Source: Hydractinia symbiolongicarpus
Taxonomy: Eukaryota > Cnidaria > Hydrozoa > Anthoathecata > Hydractiniidae
Assembly: GCF_029227915.1 (NCBI RefSeq)
Contig: NC_079877.1
Location: 20,301,851-20,365,850 of the forward strand
Direction: 5' to 3'
DNA: 64,000 bases
Program-made: the position numbers and the translations under genes
Shown here: positions 46,926 through 57,798 of the stretch, in pieces
Layout of the letters: each line of letters opens with the position of its first letter
Numbering within the stretch: position 1 is the first letter of the stretch
The notes under the pieces: generated by a model
The model's input: only the letters and a program-made list of their open reading frames with translations
What the model was told of the DNA's origin: nothing
Database searches by the model: none

Positions 46926-49583
46926 ACTACACTTTTTTTGTTTCTATAATAGCTAAGCTGTATGTTTCTCCTAATTTGTTACTATGGCTAGAATGTTTTG
47001 TTTATAGTATTAGCTAACAAAACGTGCAAAATATGAAACTGAGAAAAGCAATTTTCAGTCAAATTTGTGGCAAATTTAGCTGCAAATCGTGTCAGGTTGC
47101 TACATCTTTTGTTTAGCCAATTTCTAACGTTTATCTTATAACAAAAGTCTAGTAAACTAAATTCATCATTTTTCCGTTTTTGATATTTTTGATAAGGCCA
47201 GGGAAGAGAGATAGATATCCTTTCCACTTATTACATATCGTTAGCAAAAAGTTGTAAAACGTTGACATTTTAAGTAGGCATAAAACTAAAAATTTTGTTG
47301 AGTTTTTTAAAGTCTTCAATACCAAACGGTATCATTTGTTTTTGTTAGCTTTTTTATAAGCTTTTTAGTGATTTTATTTTTCAAATAAAATTTAATTCAG
47401 TTATAAAAAACGTTTCTTCTCTCACATGTCCATTAAAAAAGCTTGTTATGATTTTAAATATCCTGATTGGTTTAAATTTTCGAAAAATCAAGCTGGTTGG
47501 TTTTAAAAAACAATTCTATAGCGGATCAACCGTGACTAATGTAATAAACAACGTTCTTTTCTTCTGTTCTTCGATTGCTGATTTTGCATTTCTGTATAGA
47601 AAATGCAGCAAACACTGGCGACATTCAAAAATGTGTTTTATATTTTTTAGGTACGATGCTGAAGAAACTCAACTCTGCCGATCAAAATGTTCAAGAATAT
47701 TTTTTAGGAGAAAGATGTATTACTAAGGCTTAAATAAAACTAAACGATACGGCTTTATATTTTCCCTTTTGTCACGACCTTATTGAGTAAAACCAACTTG
47801 GGGGATTAGTCTACGTAAAACTCGTTTTAGTAGGGAAGCTTCTGAAGCAAAACACGCCAAGACCCCCAGCATTGTTTTTTGTGTTTTTTATATTCAACTC
47901 TCTGACATAGTAAAAAAAATTGCTAGATCCGTGCCTGGCTTTTGTTACATTTTGTTCGCAGTTCCACTTACTATACTGGTGTTTATCTTTATGCCTTTTT
48001 TCCCTTGGCTGCAAACTTTGAAATGTTATATGGATTTGCGAAAATTTATACAAGGTACTGTATATACATTTAGGGAGTATAGGGAGTCATGTAATGAAAT
48101 ATGACTTTAAGCATGGTTTTTCTATTATTTTTTTTTTACATTTTAACTGTGTATTATATTTATGATATATCCGCATGGTGGAGGTTAAATTTTCAAAAAA
48201 CGAATACATTTTTAATTTACCCACTTACTCCTTTTAATATGTAGATTACCAGAAAAAAAAGCCCCATCGATAGCATTTGTAGAAAATGAGATGTGCGCCA
48301 TTTTTAAAAATGGTGGATTTCCAAATTTTCGGAGAAAACGAAAATTGGTCAATTCGACAACCAGTCATTTTAGAACAAAAAGTATTATCACACTAACCCT
48401 CAAAATTCATTATATTTGAAGCCATTGTCTCATCTATACTTTTCAGTTTTCTATCTAAAAACTATTCTTTTATATTCTATTATTAGCTATCAATTCTTTC
48501 GTTTTCTACGTGCACAGTTTTTTACGAACCATCTCAACACTAAATAAATGTAAACATTCGAAACTTAAATTCGATAAATTCTAAACTTTTGATTCGAATG
48601 GTCTGGGATATAAAGCAAATTTGTTTTCTGACCTTTTATCAGTAAAATAACTAAAAAAAAATTAAAAGTAGATCTAGCATTGATAAATTATAAAACAACT
48701 GCACGCATTGTCGGGTTCTTTCTGATTAAGATTTCGGATTACATCCGGGGTCTTATTAAAACGGGCGGTCTTTTTCTTCTCCTCCTCCTCTTCGACCGAT
48801 TTTAACCTATTGCCGTAACGTCACGACTTTAAAGTCCGACACCTGGCCCTGCGTCCTAGCTCTACGTTGTGTGCGTATCTTAATGTTGGTAAAATTGGGG
48901 AAGAATGAAGACTGCGTTACAAATTTGATCAAAAATATTGTTATTTAATATTGTTTGATGAGCTATGTTAGATACTCCTTCAAATTTTGATTTCCAGTTA
49001 TGTTTTTAAAGAGGCGGATTTTGTTCAACTAAACTCTAGGGGTTAAGGTAACGAGTTCAATGACGCCATATTGATTATACTCCAGCTTGTTCACCACGCT
49101 GCGAAGCGAAGTTATTTTTTTGTAGCGAAAAAAAAGTATTTGATTCGGTTGGTATAATTATTCAACTGCTTAAATTTTGGTCTATCAACATTTAAGATAT
49201 GCGGCTTTCATAAACCCCTTTCTTTTGCCAGGGGTCTTCTAAATTGCGTTTTTCAGGTGGGGCAAAAGGTCTTTTTCTTCTCCTGTCAGTTTGCCCCAAA
49301 CTGACCAAAGAAAATTACTGAATACTTATTGAAAGAAAGAACATATTGAATGAAAATACATATTGGATAAAAACTACATTATATAACTTAAACTTGATAA
49401 AGAAAGAATTGTTGAAACACTAATTAGCAAGCTTACACCATAGTGTTGTTTATACCATAGTGTTATTTCAGCAGGTTCCTGTCAGCATAGCCTACAGTAT
49501 ATATAGTTACATCTTAGTACACCAGCATAGGCTACATTATTAGTTAGCTAGCTACCCTCTCGTTTATATTCTCACAATTTAGT
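46926..49583. other. 2.7-kb AT-rich interval without a recognised gene
   Basis: Only short frames occur (46988, 47448, 47811), with no recognisable motif. No transposon termini were found by eye. Confidence 0.5.
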
Positions 49584-50480
49584 ATGAACACTCCCAAAGC
49601 ATCTTGCGCAGGGAGTAACCCAGGAGTTGCCTACAGTATTGTCAAGTTTGTTCAAGGAAATTTTCATCAAGGCAATGAAAAATTTGGTGAAAGTGCTGGT
49701 ACTCAATGTGTAGCAAATGCCATGCATGCTATTGTTTAGTCAACTATTCGCAAACCTATACTCTGGACTGATTGGGATTTAGACCATATTTTGGATAATG
49801 GTGTTTGTTTATATAAGTCACTTTGATTTGATTTGATTTGATTCGATAATTTTATTTAGAGAGTTGATAAAATATACAATGTTGTATAAGGTATTTTAAT
49901 AAAATAAAATTTAAACTGTACCCTTTCCCTCAATTGAATGAGATAATAATTTCTGGGAGGGAAGGTGGTTAACCTACTAAGGCTAATTAAGATCGAATAT
50001 AATTAAAATATAAAGGAAAAAATTAAATCTAGTTTATATAACCTAAACATGGTATATAGGTAGCACATAGACAACATTTGCAGTGTAGACTACCCAACTG
50101 CCAAATCTTATTGCAGAAAACTTCCTACAACTGGTGCTATTCTTTTTATCAACTCCCAAATTCAATTTCTATAGATGGAAATCAAATATGTTTAACCTTT
50201 TTGGACAATTTACATGGCGAACTAACTTTGTTGCAAAACAATTTTTTGAATTTTTCAGAATGTAGTAGAATTATGTTTATGATAAGTGGTTTCACAACAT
50301 CAATTTTATATAACAAGTCCTGCTTTTTTATATTTGACTCCCATAGTTGGGGAAATAATGGTTCATTTACTGCAGATGGATATTCTGTGTTGTTAACCGT
50401 CTGGATTTTCAAGCGGGCAATACGGGTTTTTAGGCATTTTGATTGGCTTAGCGCTCTTGACGACAGGCCGATATTTGCGG
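49584..50480 (+). pseudogene. Cysteine-peptidase-like (OTU/C76-type) domain relic
   Basis: ATG at 49584 opens a frame with GNFHQGNEKFGESAGTQCVA followed by an in-frame TAG near 49737, then DWDLDHILDNGVCLYKS. After a stretch with GATTT repeats (49825-49850) and non-coding filler, the frame at 50078 contains CFFIFDSHSWGNNGSF. A Cys in GTQC and a His in FDSHS match the catalytic dyad layout of papain-fold peptidase domains seen in transposon-borne proteins of invertebrates, including some Helitron or Helentron proteins. The match is from motif memory. Stops and shifts mark it as dead. Confidence 0.45.
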
Positions 50481-50682
50481 CATTACCCGTCGTCAAGAAA
50501 AATTGTAGCTTAAAATGTAAACAAGCACGAAAAACAAGTTTTAAGAAGCATTGGAAATGATTTTATCTAACTCCTACAATACATTTATCGATAAAAACAT
50601 TTTCATAGGATAGAAACAAAAACAATGTCAAGTTTAACAGTTAAAATAACCAGATTCAGCAACATTCCGTCTGGAATCTATC

Positions 50683-51295
50683 TTGATGAAATTTATCATG
50701 GAGAGATCATATCAACATCAAAATAAAATAGCAAAAAATATTGGAGTCCTATATAAAGCGAAACCATACTTGAATGTTCGTTGCTTACGAGATTTGTATT
50801 TTTCATTCATACATAGCTATTTAGCTTATTGTAACATTGCATTGGGTAGCACCAACCAAACTAAACTACATAAATTATATAATAAACAAAAACATGCTTG
50901 TGGAACAATATTCGGAGTGAACAGATACACACCTTCGCAACCAATTCTCCATAAACTTGGAGTTCTCCAGTTCATGTTTAAAGTTCAACATTGATTGGTA
51001 TCTACAATTTTCAAAACCCATTCTTAAATCTACTACTTTTTCCATTCGACACAGAGGTCCCGTTATATGGAATTCATTCTTAAATGAAAATACGAAGCAA
51101 ATTGATATTTTTATCTCTTTTAAAAAAGTAACAAAAGATAAGTTACTGGGAACAGTTATCGACAAAAGAAAGTATTTTTGGGATAGATATTGTAAAACAT
51201 GGAAAAAAACTGAGAGTGAGAATGTGAAAAAGCATTATTCTTGCAAATATAGGAAAGTATACTTTATAAGTATTATTATAGAAGCGCAACACTAG
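50683..51295 (+). pseudogene. Non-LTR retrotransposon 3' end (reverse transcriptase C-terminal region)
   Basis: Two overlapping frames. The first has NKIAKNIGVLYKAKPYLN, then LYFSFIHSYLAYCNIALGS. The second contains FSIRHRGPVIWNSFL. These are the conserved C-terminal blocks downstream of the reverse transcriptase in CR1/L2/RTE-type LINEs. A frameshift near 50960-50990 joins them. The copy is strongly 5'-truncated. Confidence 0.7.
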
Positions 51296-51299
51296 GAGC

Positions 51300-51954
51300 T
51301 CGATGATAAGACACGTTGTGTCTTCTACTTGCTCCTGCCGTTATTATATGTCAACTAGCATTGTAATTTATATATATGCATACTTTTATACTGGCGAAAT
51401 AATATAATACTTACTAGATGCTTCTTCAACCATGGCTAGTTAACTAGCTACATTGTCCATAAAAAACGATAATCTGATATCCAGTTTTATCAAAAATACT
51501 AAGTACAGGGCGACGGAATCATAAAAAATACGTACCCTCTCATTTTCAGATTCGTTCGAACATCGTAATGTTTTGTACGGAAGCCCATTAGTGCCATTAA
51601 TTTTGCTTCACATATGTCACCCTAAGTAAAGCAAAAAAATATTTAAAATTTAATAAAACAGATACGGGCGTATGCGTATACGGGCATTATAATATAGATT
51701 ATTTAATTTAATAAAAATTAATATATAAATTTAATTATTTAGTTAAAATAAAATAATAATTTATTTATTTTAATAAAATATTAAAATAATATATATTTAT
51801 AAATTATTGACACTATGCTGACAAAGGTAGAAGCGGGTCGAATAAAACGAAGTGATACATTATTGTCGCATTTATTTCTAATAGTCAAATCTAATTTTCA
51901 AAAAACTACACGCTTTTTTTATAAACTACATTTTATGTATAATTATACCTAAAG
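51300..51954. other. AT-rich interval with a Helitron terminal fragment
   Basis: There is no gene. Near 51666-51706 a GTATACGGGCATTATAATATAGAT fragment resembles the inverted 5' end of a family III Helitron-like unit (compare 14435-14461). Confidence 0.4.
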
Positions 51955-52085
51955 TGAAATTAGAATTTGCAAAGGGAAGCTTCTTTTCAATGGGTGTGAG
52001 TTTATTCAACTCTTTACCCATTGGAATTAGGCAATGTGAAATTTTTGAGGAATTTAAAGCTTTGTGTCAAGCACATTTTGTTTGA
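51955..52085 (+). pseudogene. Second non-LTR retrotransposon 3'-end fragment
   Basis: One short frame reads LEFAKGSFFSMGVSLFNSLP and IRQCEIFEEFK, corresponding to the last block of a LINE ORF2 (the G-x-LWNSLP-x-x-IR pattern). It is a different copy from 50683-51295. Confidence 0.5.
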
Positions 52086-53545
52086 TAAGTGTATTTGTGA
52101 GTGTGTTTTCCATACAGCCTGGTTTAGCTTTTGACACAATCTTTTTGAGTTTTGTGTTAACATTCTTTTTCAACTGAGGACTCTATATAGTGCACCGTTT
52201 TGTGACAGTTTCTTAGTTTGTTTCCCTGTTTTTCTCGATATAGTCTTTCTCTCTTTTTGTCTCTAATTTTATTCCGTACAAATATACATAATCTTCACAT
52301 TACATATTTACTTTTTATCTATTGTATATAACCATTTTAAATGAATATTAATATTTTTAACATTTTATTTTCAGGACGCATATTTATAACAGTGTTTTAT
52401 ATACTGACATGCAAATCCTGTATAAACATTCGTTAAATAATAATAATAATAATAAAATAATGAGAAATATGAGGTTTAAATTTGTAAGAAACAACCGGTT
52501 TGATATACAGGATATACAAGATATACAAGATATACAAGTGGGTGATTTTGTGCCAACACGATTGTGATGTGAAACCAAAAGCATTACGCTCTAATGAAAA
52601 ACTACGTCGTATCAACTTCATGTCACCTGAGTATTTAAGCATTAAAACTCTGCGAAACTTCACTTCCAATTATTTCTCTGCGATTTGTTCTGGTAAGAAA
52701 TATGGACTTCATATACAAGTTAAGATTGGGTGGAGAATCAAGGAGCAGAATGGAAACCCCCATATTAGGTGGAAAATCTTAAAGATTATTTTCCCCGGAA
52801 AGTGTTTCATGTCAGCTCTTTCAGGAGGAAAAATACCAAATTGCAATCTACCATGATAACAATCTGCTCAATAAAAGAACTGAAATTGTGGCGAAATGCA
52901 GACACATGAACAAATTTTATCTGGCTACGTACGACTCACGCGACTGACGTCATTTTTACATCTTTTTTACGTGCATTTTTGATACCATTGTATTGTAATT
53001 TTTGATATCATTGTATTGCAACTTTTACGGTTAGGTTTTATTACTACTGATTGTCGTCCGTGTGGCGGCATGAAACTATTAGTTTAGAAAATACAAACAT
53101 TGTTTTCTTTACTTGTGTATTCGCTCTGTTGAAACAACATTGAGCACTTTATGAAGAAAGAAAAATAACCTTCAACGCATATAAATTATTATAGAGATTG
53201 TTAAAGTTTAAAAATATTACTGATGTGGAAAGCTACATCAAGGATTCTTATTTGACGAAGCAAAACAAGAAAACCTGTCGGTTTGATCACACAATCCAAT
53301 CCTAATAAATCAATTAGAACATGGTTAGAATCTGCCTATGCGAGAAAGTGGGACGGCTTAAACACTCAACTGCCAGAAGGCTATTCTGACCTTCTGTCAG
53401 TTGAAACAAGAAGGTTTTCACCTATCTACGCTTTTGTGGAAAGTTTCTATTATAAGGGGCAGCAGCAGTACTTGCATATAGAGGGTGATGTCGATTAAAA
53501 AAACACTGTATATAAAGAACTTTTACTATAAAAAAATATCAGTAA
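52086..53545. other. Interval with microsatellites and unassigned frames
   Basis: Contains (AAT)n at about 52435-52455 and a GATATACAA repeat at 52501-52540. The frame 52500-52856 includes translated repeat and is otherwise unrecognised. The frame 53283-53498 (WLESAYARKWDGLN...) has protein-like composition but no family could be named; it may be a fragment of a transposon gene. Confidence 0.35.
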
Positions 53546-54118
53546 TCTATATAATAATACGCTAAGTGTGTCTGTCTGTGTGTCTGTGACAGGCAAATTG
53601 GATGTGTTCATTTTCCTTTGATGTTGCCGAAAAATGCATGTCTATTATGCTAAATTTTCTGACATTACGGCGCGACGTCAATAACACTACTTTAACGTCA
53701 ATATCCTATATTAAATTAATGAAGCCATTACGGTGCACCTAAAACTTTGAGGGCAAATAACTTGGAAACGAGGTGATGACGTCAATGATTTTTCACTGCG
53801 TGGGTAACTAGGGACCACCTAGGACCAATTTGGGTGATTTTTCCAAACCTATGTCCCAGAATCCGTTTCGGAATGCACGGGTTGATGACGTCATCAAACA
53901 ACCTTCAAACCCTAATATCTCTGCAACCGTTTGTCAAAAGTGCATGATCCTATACATTTTCTTGATCAGCGCTTTAAACTCCGCACCATAGAGGCAACGT
54001 AAAAACAAGGTTCTAATTTTTTTGCAGATGGGTTTCTGACGTCATCAAAATTCATATGACGCTTATTTTTCAATTTTATCCTGCTTCAGTGGATTTTTCC
54101 ACGGGCTTTATCGACTAG
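53546..54118 (+). mobile_element. Helitron-like unit, family I, plus strand (573 bp)
   Basis: The 5' end is TCTATATAATAATACGC, preceded by A. The 3' end is GTGGATTTTTCCAC, then CTAG at 54115-54118. It opens the plus-strand array. Confidence 0.8.
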
Positions 54119-55308
54119 TCTCTATAATAATACGCCAGTTCTGTCTGTCTGTGACTTTTGCAAAGTGGATTATATTCTTCACAATTTTCTTTAACAAATT
54201 CTATAAAACATCGCCTATAAAATTGTTCTGTAATTTACCAAACTTTAACGCTAAAATAGTATTGACATCAAAGGAAAGTTAATTAAGATTAGTGAAGCCA
54301 TTACAGTGCACTTAAAACTTTGAGGCCAAATAACTTGGAAACGAGGTGGTGACGTCATTGATTTTTCACCGCGTGGGTAACTAGGGACCACCTGGGACAA
54401 ATTTGGGTAAGTTTCCTAAACCTAGGTCCCCAAATCCGTTTCGGAATGGACGGGTTGATGACGTCATTAAAAAAACCTTCAAACTCTAATATCTCTGCAA
54501 CCGTTTGTCAAAAGTACATGATCACATTTTCTTGATCAGAGTTTCAAGATCTATACGAGGGAGGCAACAGGTACATGAATTTCTGAAAAAAAAAAATTTG
54601 TGTTTTTACGGGCCTTTGCTGACGTCAGCACAATTTTTAAACCCTTATATCTCCTTTTGCGTTCCTCGAAAACATATCATCCTATACATTATTTTGATCA
54701 GCGTTTCAACCTCTACACTACAATAAAAGAATAAAATAGATTTCTCTAACTTTTTTGGGATCTTCACTGCTGACGTCAGCAAAACATCTAAAATATCCTA
54801 TATTAAATTAATGAAGCCATTACAGTGCACCTAAAATTTTGAGGGTAAATAACTTGGAAACGAGTTGGTGACGTCAATGTTATTTCACCAAGTGGGTAAC
54901 TAGGGACGACCTGGGACCAATTTGGGTAATTTTCCAAACCTGGGATATTTCCGTAACCGTTGGTCAAAAGTACATGATCCTATACATTTTCTTGATCAGC
55001 GTTTCAAGAGCTATAACATAAAGGCAACGGGTATACAAATTTGAAAAAATAATTTTCTGTACTTTTATTAGGGACTTTGCTGACGTCAGCAAAATTTTTA
55101 AACCCGTAAATCTCATTAACCATTCATCAAAAGCACGTGATTATATACATTTTCTTGATCAGCGCTTTAAGGTCTACACAATAAAGGCCGTAAAAACGTA
55201 AAAAAAAATTTTAGCGTAACGCCACGTCGTGAGAAAGTGACCTGTGATTTGTGTGACGTGGCCTCACCGTGCGCACACACACACAAGGCGTATTAATATA
55301 TAGACTAG
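54119..55308 (+). mobile_element. Helitron-like unit, family I, rearranged (1,190 bp)
   Basis: It begins TCTCTATAATAATACGCC directly after CTAG. Internal boxes occur twice (near 54330 and 54800), showing internal duplication. The normal 3' hairpin is missing; instead 55282-55304 is an inverted 5' end (GGCGTATTAATATATAGA) ending in CTAG. Confidence 0.65.
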
Positions 55309-56025
55309 TCTATATAATAATACGCCAGTTCTGTCTGTCTGTGACTTTTGCAAAGTGGATAAACCTTCTTTGATAAAGTCTATAAAACATCGTCTATAAA
55401 TTTGTTCTGTAAATTACCAAACTTTGACGTTAAAGTAATATTGACGTCAAACTAAAGTATATTAAAATTAGTGAAGCCATTGCATTGCACTTTTAAATTT
55501 GAGGCTAAATAACTTGGAAACGGGTGGAAATAACTGACGTCATCTCCTGCGTAGGTAACTAGAGACCACCTGGGACCAATTTGGGTAAGTTTCCCAAACC
55601 TGGGTCCCCGAATCCGTTTCGGAATAGACGGGTTGATGACGTCACCAAAAAACCTTCAACCCTAATATCTCTGCAACCGTTTGTCAAAAACACGCGATCC
55701 TATACATTATCTTGATCAGCGTTTCAAGACCTATACAATGAAGGCAGCAGGTATACAAATTTCGAAAAAAAATTTTTTGGTCGGTTGAATGGCCATTGCT
55801 GACGTCAGCAAAATTTTAAAACCCTTATATCTCATTAAACGCTTATCAAAAAGACATGATCATATACATTTTCTTGGTCAGCGTTTAAATCTCTGCACAG
55901 TACAGGCAACAAATAAATTAAAATTTTTGTAATTGCACTGCTGACGTCAGCAAAAAATCTAAAACAACCTATTTTTCCATTGTCCTTCTGCCTAAGTGGA
56001 TTTTTCCACGGGCCTTATCGACTAG
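55309..56025 (+). mobile_element. Helitron-like unit, family I (717 bp)
   Basis: The 5' end is TCTATATAATAATACGCC. The 3' hairpin GTGGATTTTTCCAC and CTAG end at 56025. TGACGTCA boxes are present. Confidence 0.8.
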
Positions 56026-56766
56026 TCTCTATAATAATAGGCTAGGTGTGTCTGTCTGTGTGTCTGTGACAGGCAAAGTGGATGTCTTCATTTTCCTTTG
56101 ATGTTGCCGAAAAATGCATGTCTAATATGTTAAAATTTCTGACGGTACGACGCGACGAAAATAACACTACTTTAACGTCAATATCCTATATTAAATTAAT
56201 GAAGCCATTACAGTGCACCTAAAACTTTCAGGCCAAATAACTTGGAAACGAGGTGGTGACGTCAATGATTTTTCACCGCGTGGGTAACTAGGGACCAACT
56301 AGGACCAATTTGGGTAATTTTCCCAAACCTGGGTCCCCGAATCCGTTTCGGAATGGACGGGTTGATGACGTCATCGAAAAACCTTCAAATCCTAATATCT
56401 CTGCAACCGTTTGTCAAAAATACGCGATCCTATACATTTTCTTGATAAGCGTTTCAAGACCTATACAATGAAGGCAGCAGGTATACAAATTTCTAAAAAA
56501 AAAATTTGGGGGGTTTGACTGGCCATTGCTGACATCAGCAAAATGTTAAAACCCTTATGTCTCATTAACTGCTTATCAAAAAGATATGATCATATACACT
56601 TTCTTGGTCAGCATTTTAACATCTGCATAGTACAGGCAACGAATAAACTAAATTTCGCCAAATATTTTTGTAATTGCACTGCTGACGTCAGCAAAAAATC
56701 TAAAACAACCTACTTTTCCATTGTCCTTCTGCCTGAGTGGATTTTTCCACGGGCCTTATCGACTAG
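56026..56766 (+). mobile_element. Helitron-like unit, family I (741 bp)
   Basis: The 5' end is TCTCTATAATAATAGGC and the 3' hairpin and CTAG end at 56766. It is nearly the same size and content as 6595-7334 on the other side of the window. A 77-codon frame at 56543 is the mirror of one at 6515-6817 and reflects shared repeat sequence, not a gene. Confidence 0.8.
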
Positions 56767-57499
56767 TCTCTTATAATACAGAGACTGTGTCTGTTTGTAA
56801 CAGGCAAAGTGGATGTTTTCATTTTCCTTTGATGTTGCCGAAAAACTTATGTCTAATATGTTAATTTTTCTGACGTTACGGCGCAACGTCAAGAACACTA
56901 CTTTAACGTCAATATCCTATATTAAATTAATGAAGCCGTTACAGTGCACTTAAAACTTTGAGGCCAAATAACTTGGAAACGAGGTGGTGACGTCAATGAT
57001 TTTTCACCGTGTGGGTAACTAGGGACCACATGGGACCAATTTGAGTAAGTTTCTCAAACTTGGGTCCCGAATTCGTTTCGGAATGGACGGGTTGATGACG
57101 TCATCACAAAAACTTTAAACCCCAATATCTCTGCAACCGTTTGTCATAAGTTCATGTTTCTATACATTTTCTTGATCAGCATTTTAAGATCTATACGATG
57201 AATGCAACGGGTGTACGAATTAGTGAAAACAATTTTTTGGAACTTTTGGTAGGGACTTTGCTGACGTATGCAATATTTTTAAGCCCTTATATCTCCTTAG
57301 GCGTTTGTCAAAAACATACGATAGAATACATTATGTTGATCAGCGTTTAGACCTCTACATATTACAGACAACGAATGACTAAATATCACCAATTTTCTTT
57401 TTGTGCATGCACTGCTGACGTCAGCAAAAAATCTAAAGCAATCTACTTTTCCATTGTTTTTCTGCCTTAGTGGATTTTTCCACGGGTTTTATCGACTAG
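56767..57499 (+). mobile_element. Helitron-like unit, family I (733 bp)
   Basis: The 5' end is TCTCTTATAATACAGAG. The 3' hairpin and CTAG end at 57499, with T following. A further isolated 5' end (TCTCTTATAATAATACAG) starts at 57502 and is cut off at the Polinton-like sequence. Confidence 0.78.
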
Positions 57500-57649
57500 T
57501 ATCTCTTATAATAATACAGAGACTAGCTAGAGTAGTACACCCTTATAACCAGGTTTTTGGTTTTCGACGGTCAAACCCCTAATAAAAAATGCTGCTTTTT
57601 AGACCCCGTAAAATCTATGACGTCACAGATTTTATCATGCCTCAAGTGA

Positions 57650-57798
57650 GTAAACACGTGACATCACGGCACTCGACAAAACTGCTGAAAAACGCGCATG
57701 CGCAAATCTATTTGAATAGAAAGGGAAATTCCCTACTCAAATTTTGTCCACTTCAAAAAAAACTCTGAAAGTCAAAAATCTGTATATAATAAAGAGAA
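57650..57798 (+). promoter_or_regulatory. Promoter region of the polymerase gene
   Basis: GCGCATGCGC lies near 57695, GGGAAATTCCC near 57723, and TATATAATAAAGAGA immediately before the ATG at 57799. The set is shared with 590-740. The function is inferred from recurrence. Confidence 0.55.

Noticed and set aside
52500-52856. 118-codon frame as a gene
   Set aside because: Its first part is a translated GATATACAA repeat and the rest shows no recognisable motif or gene context.
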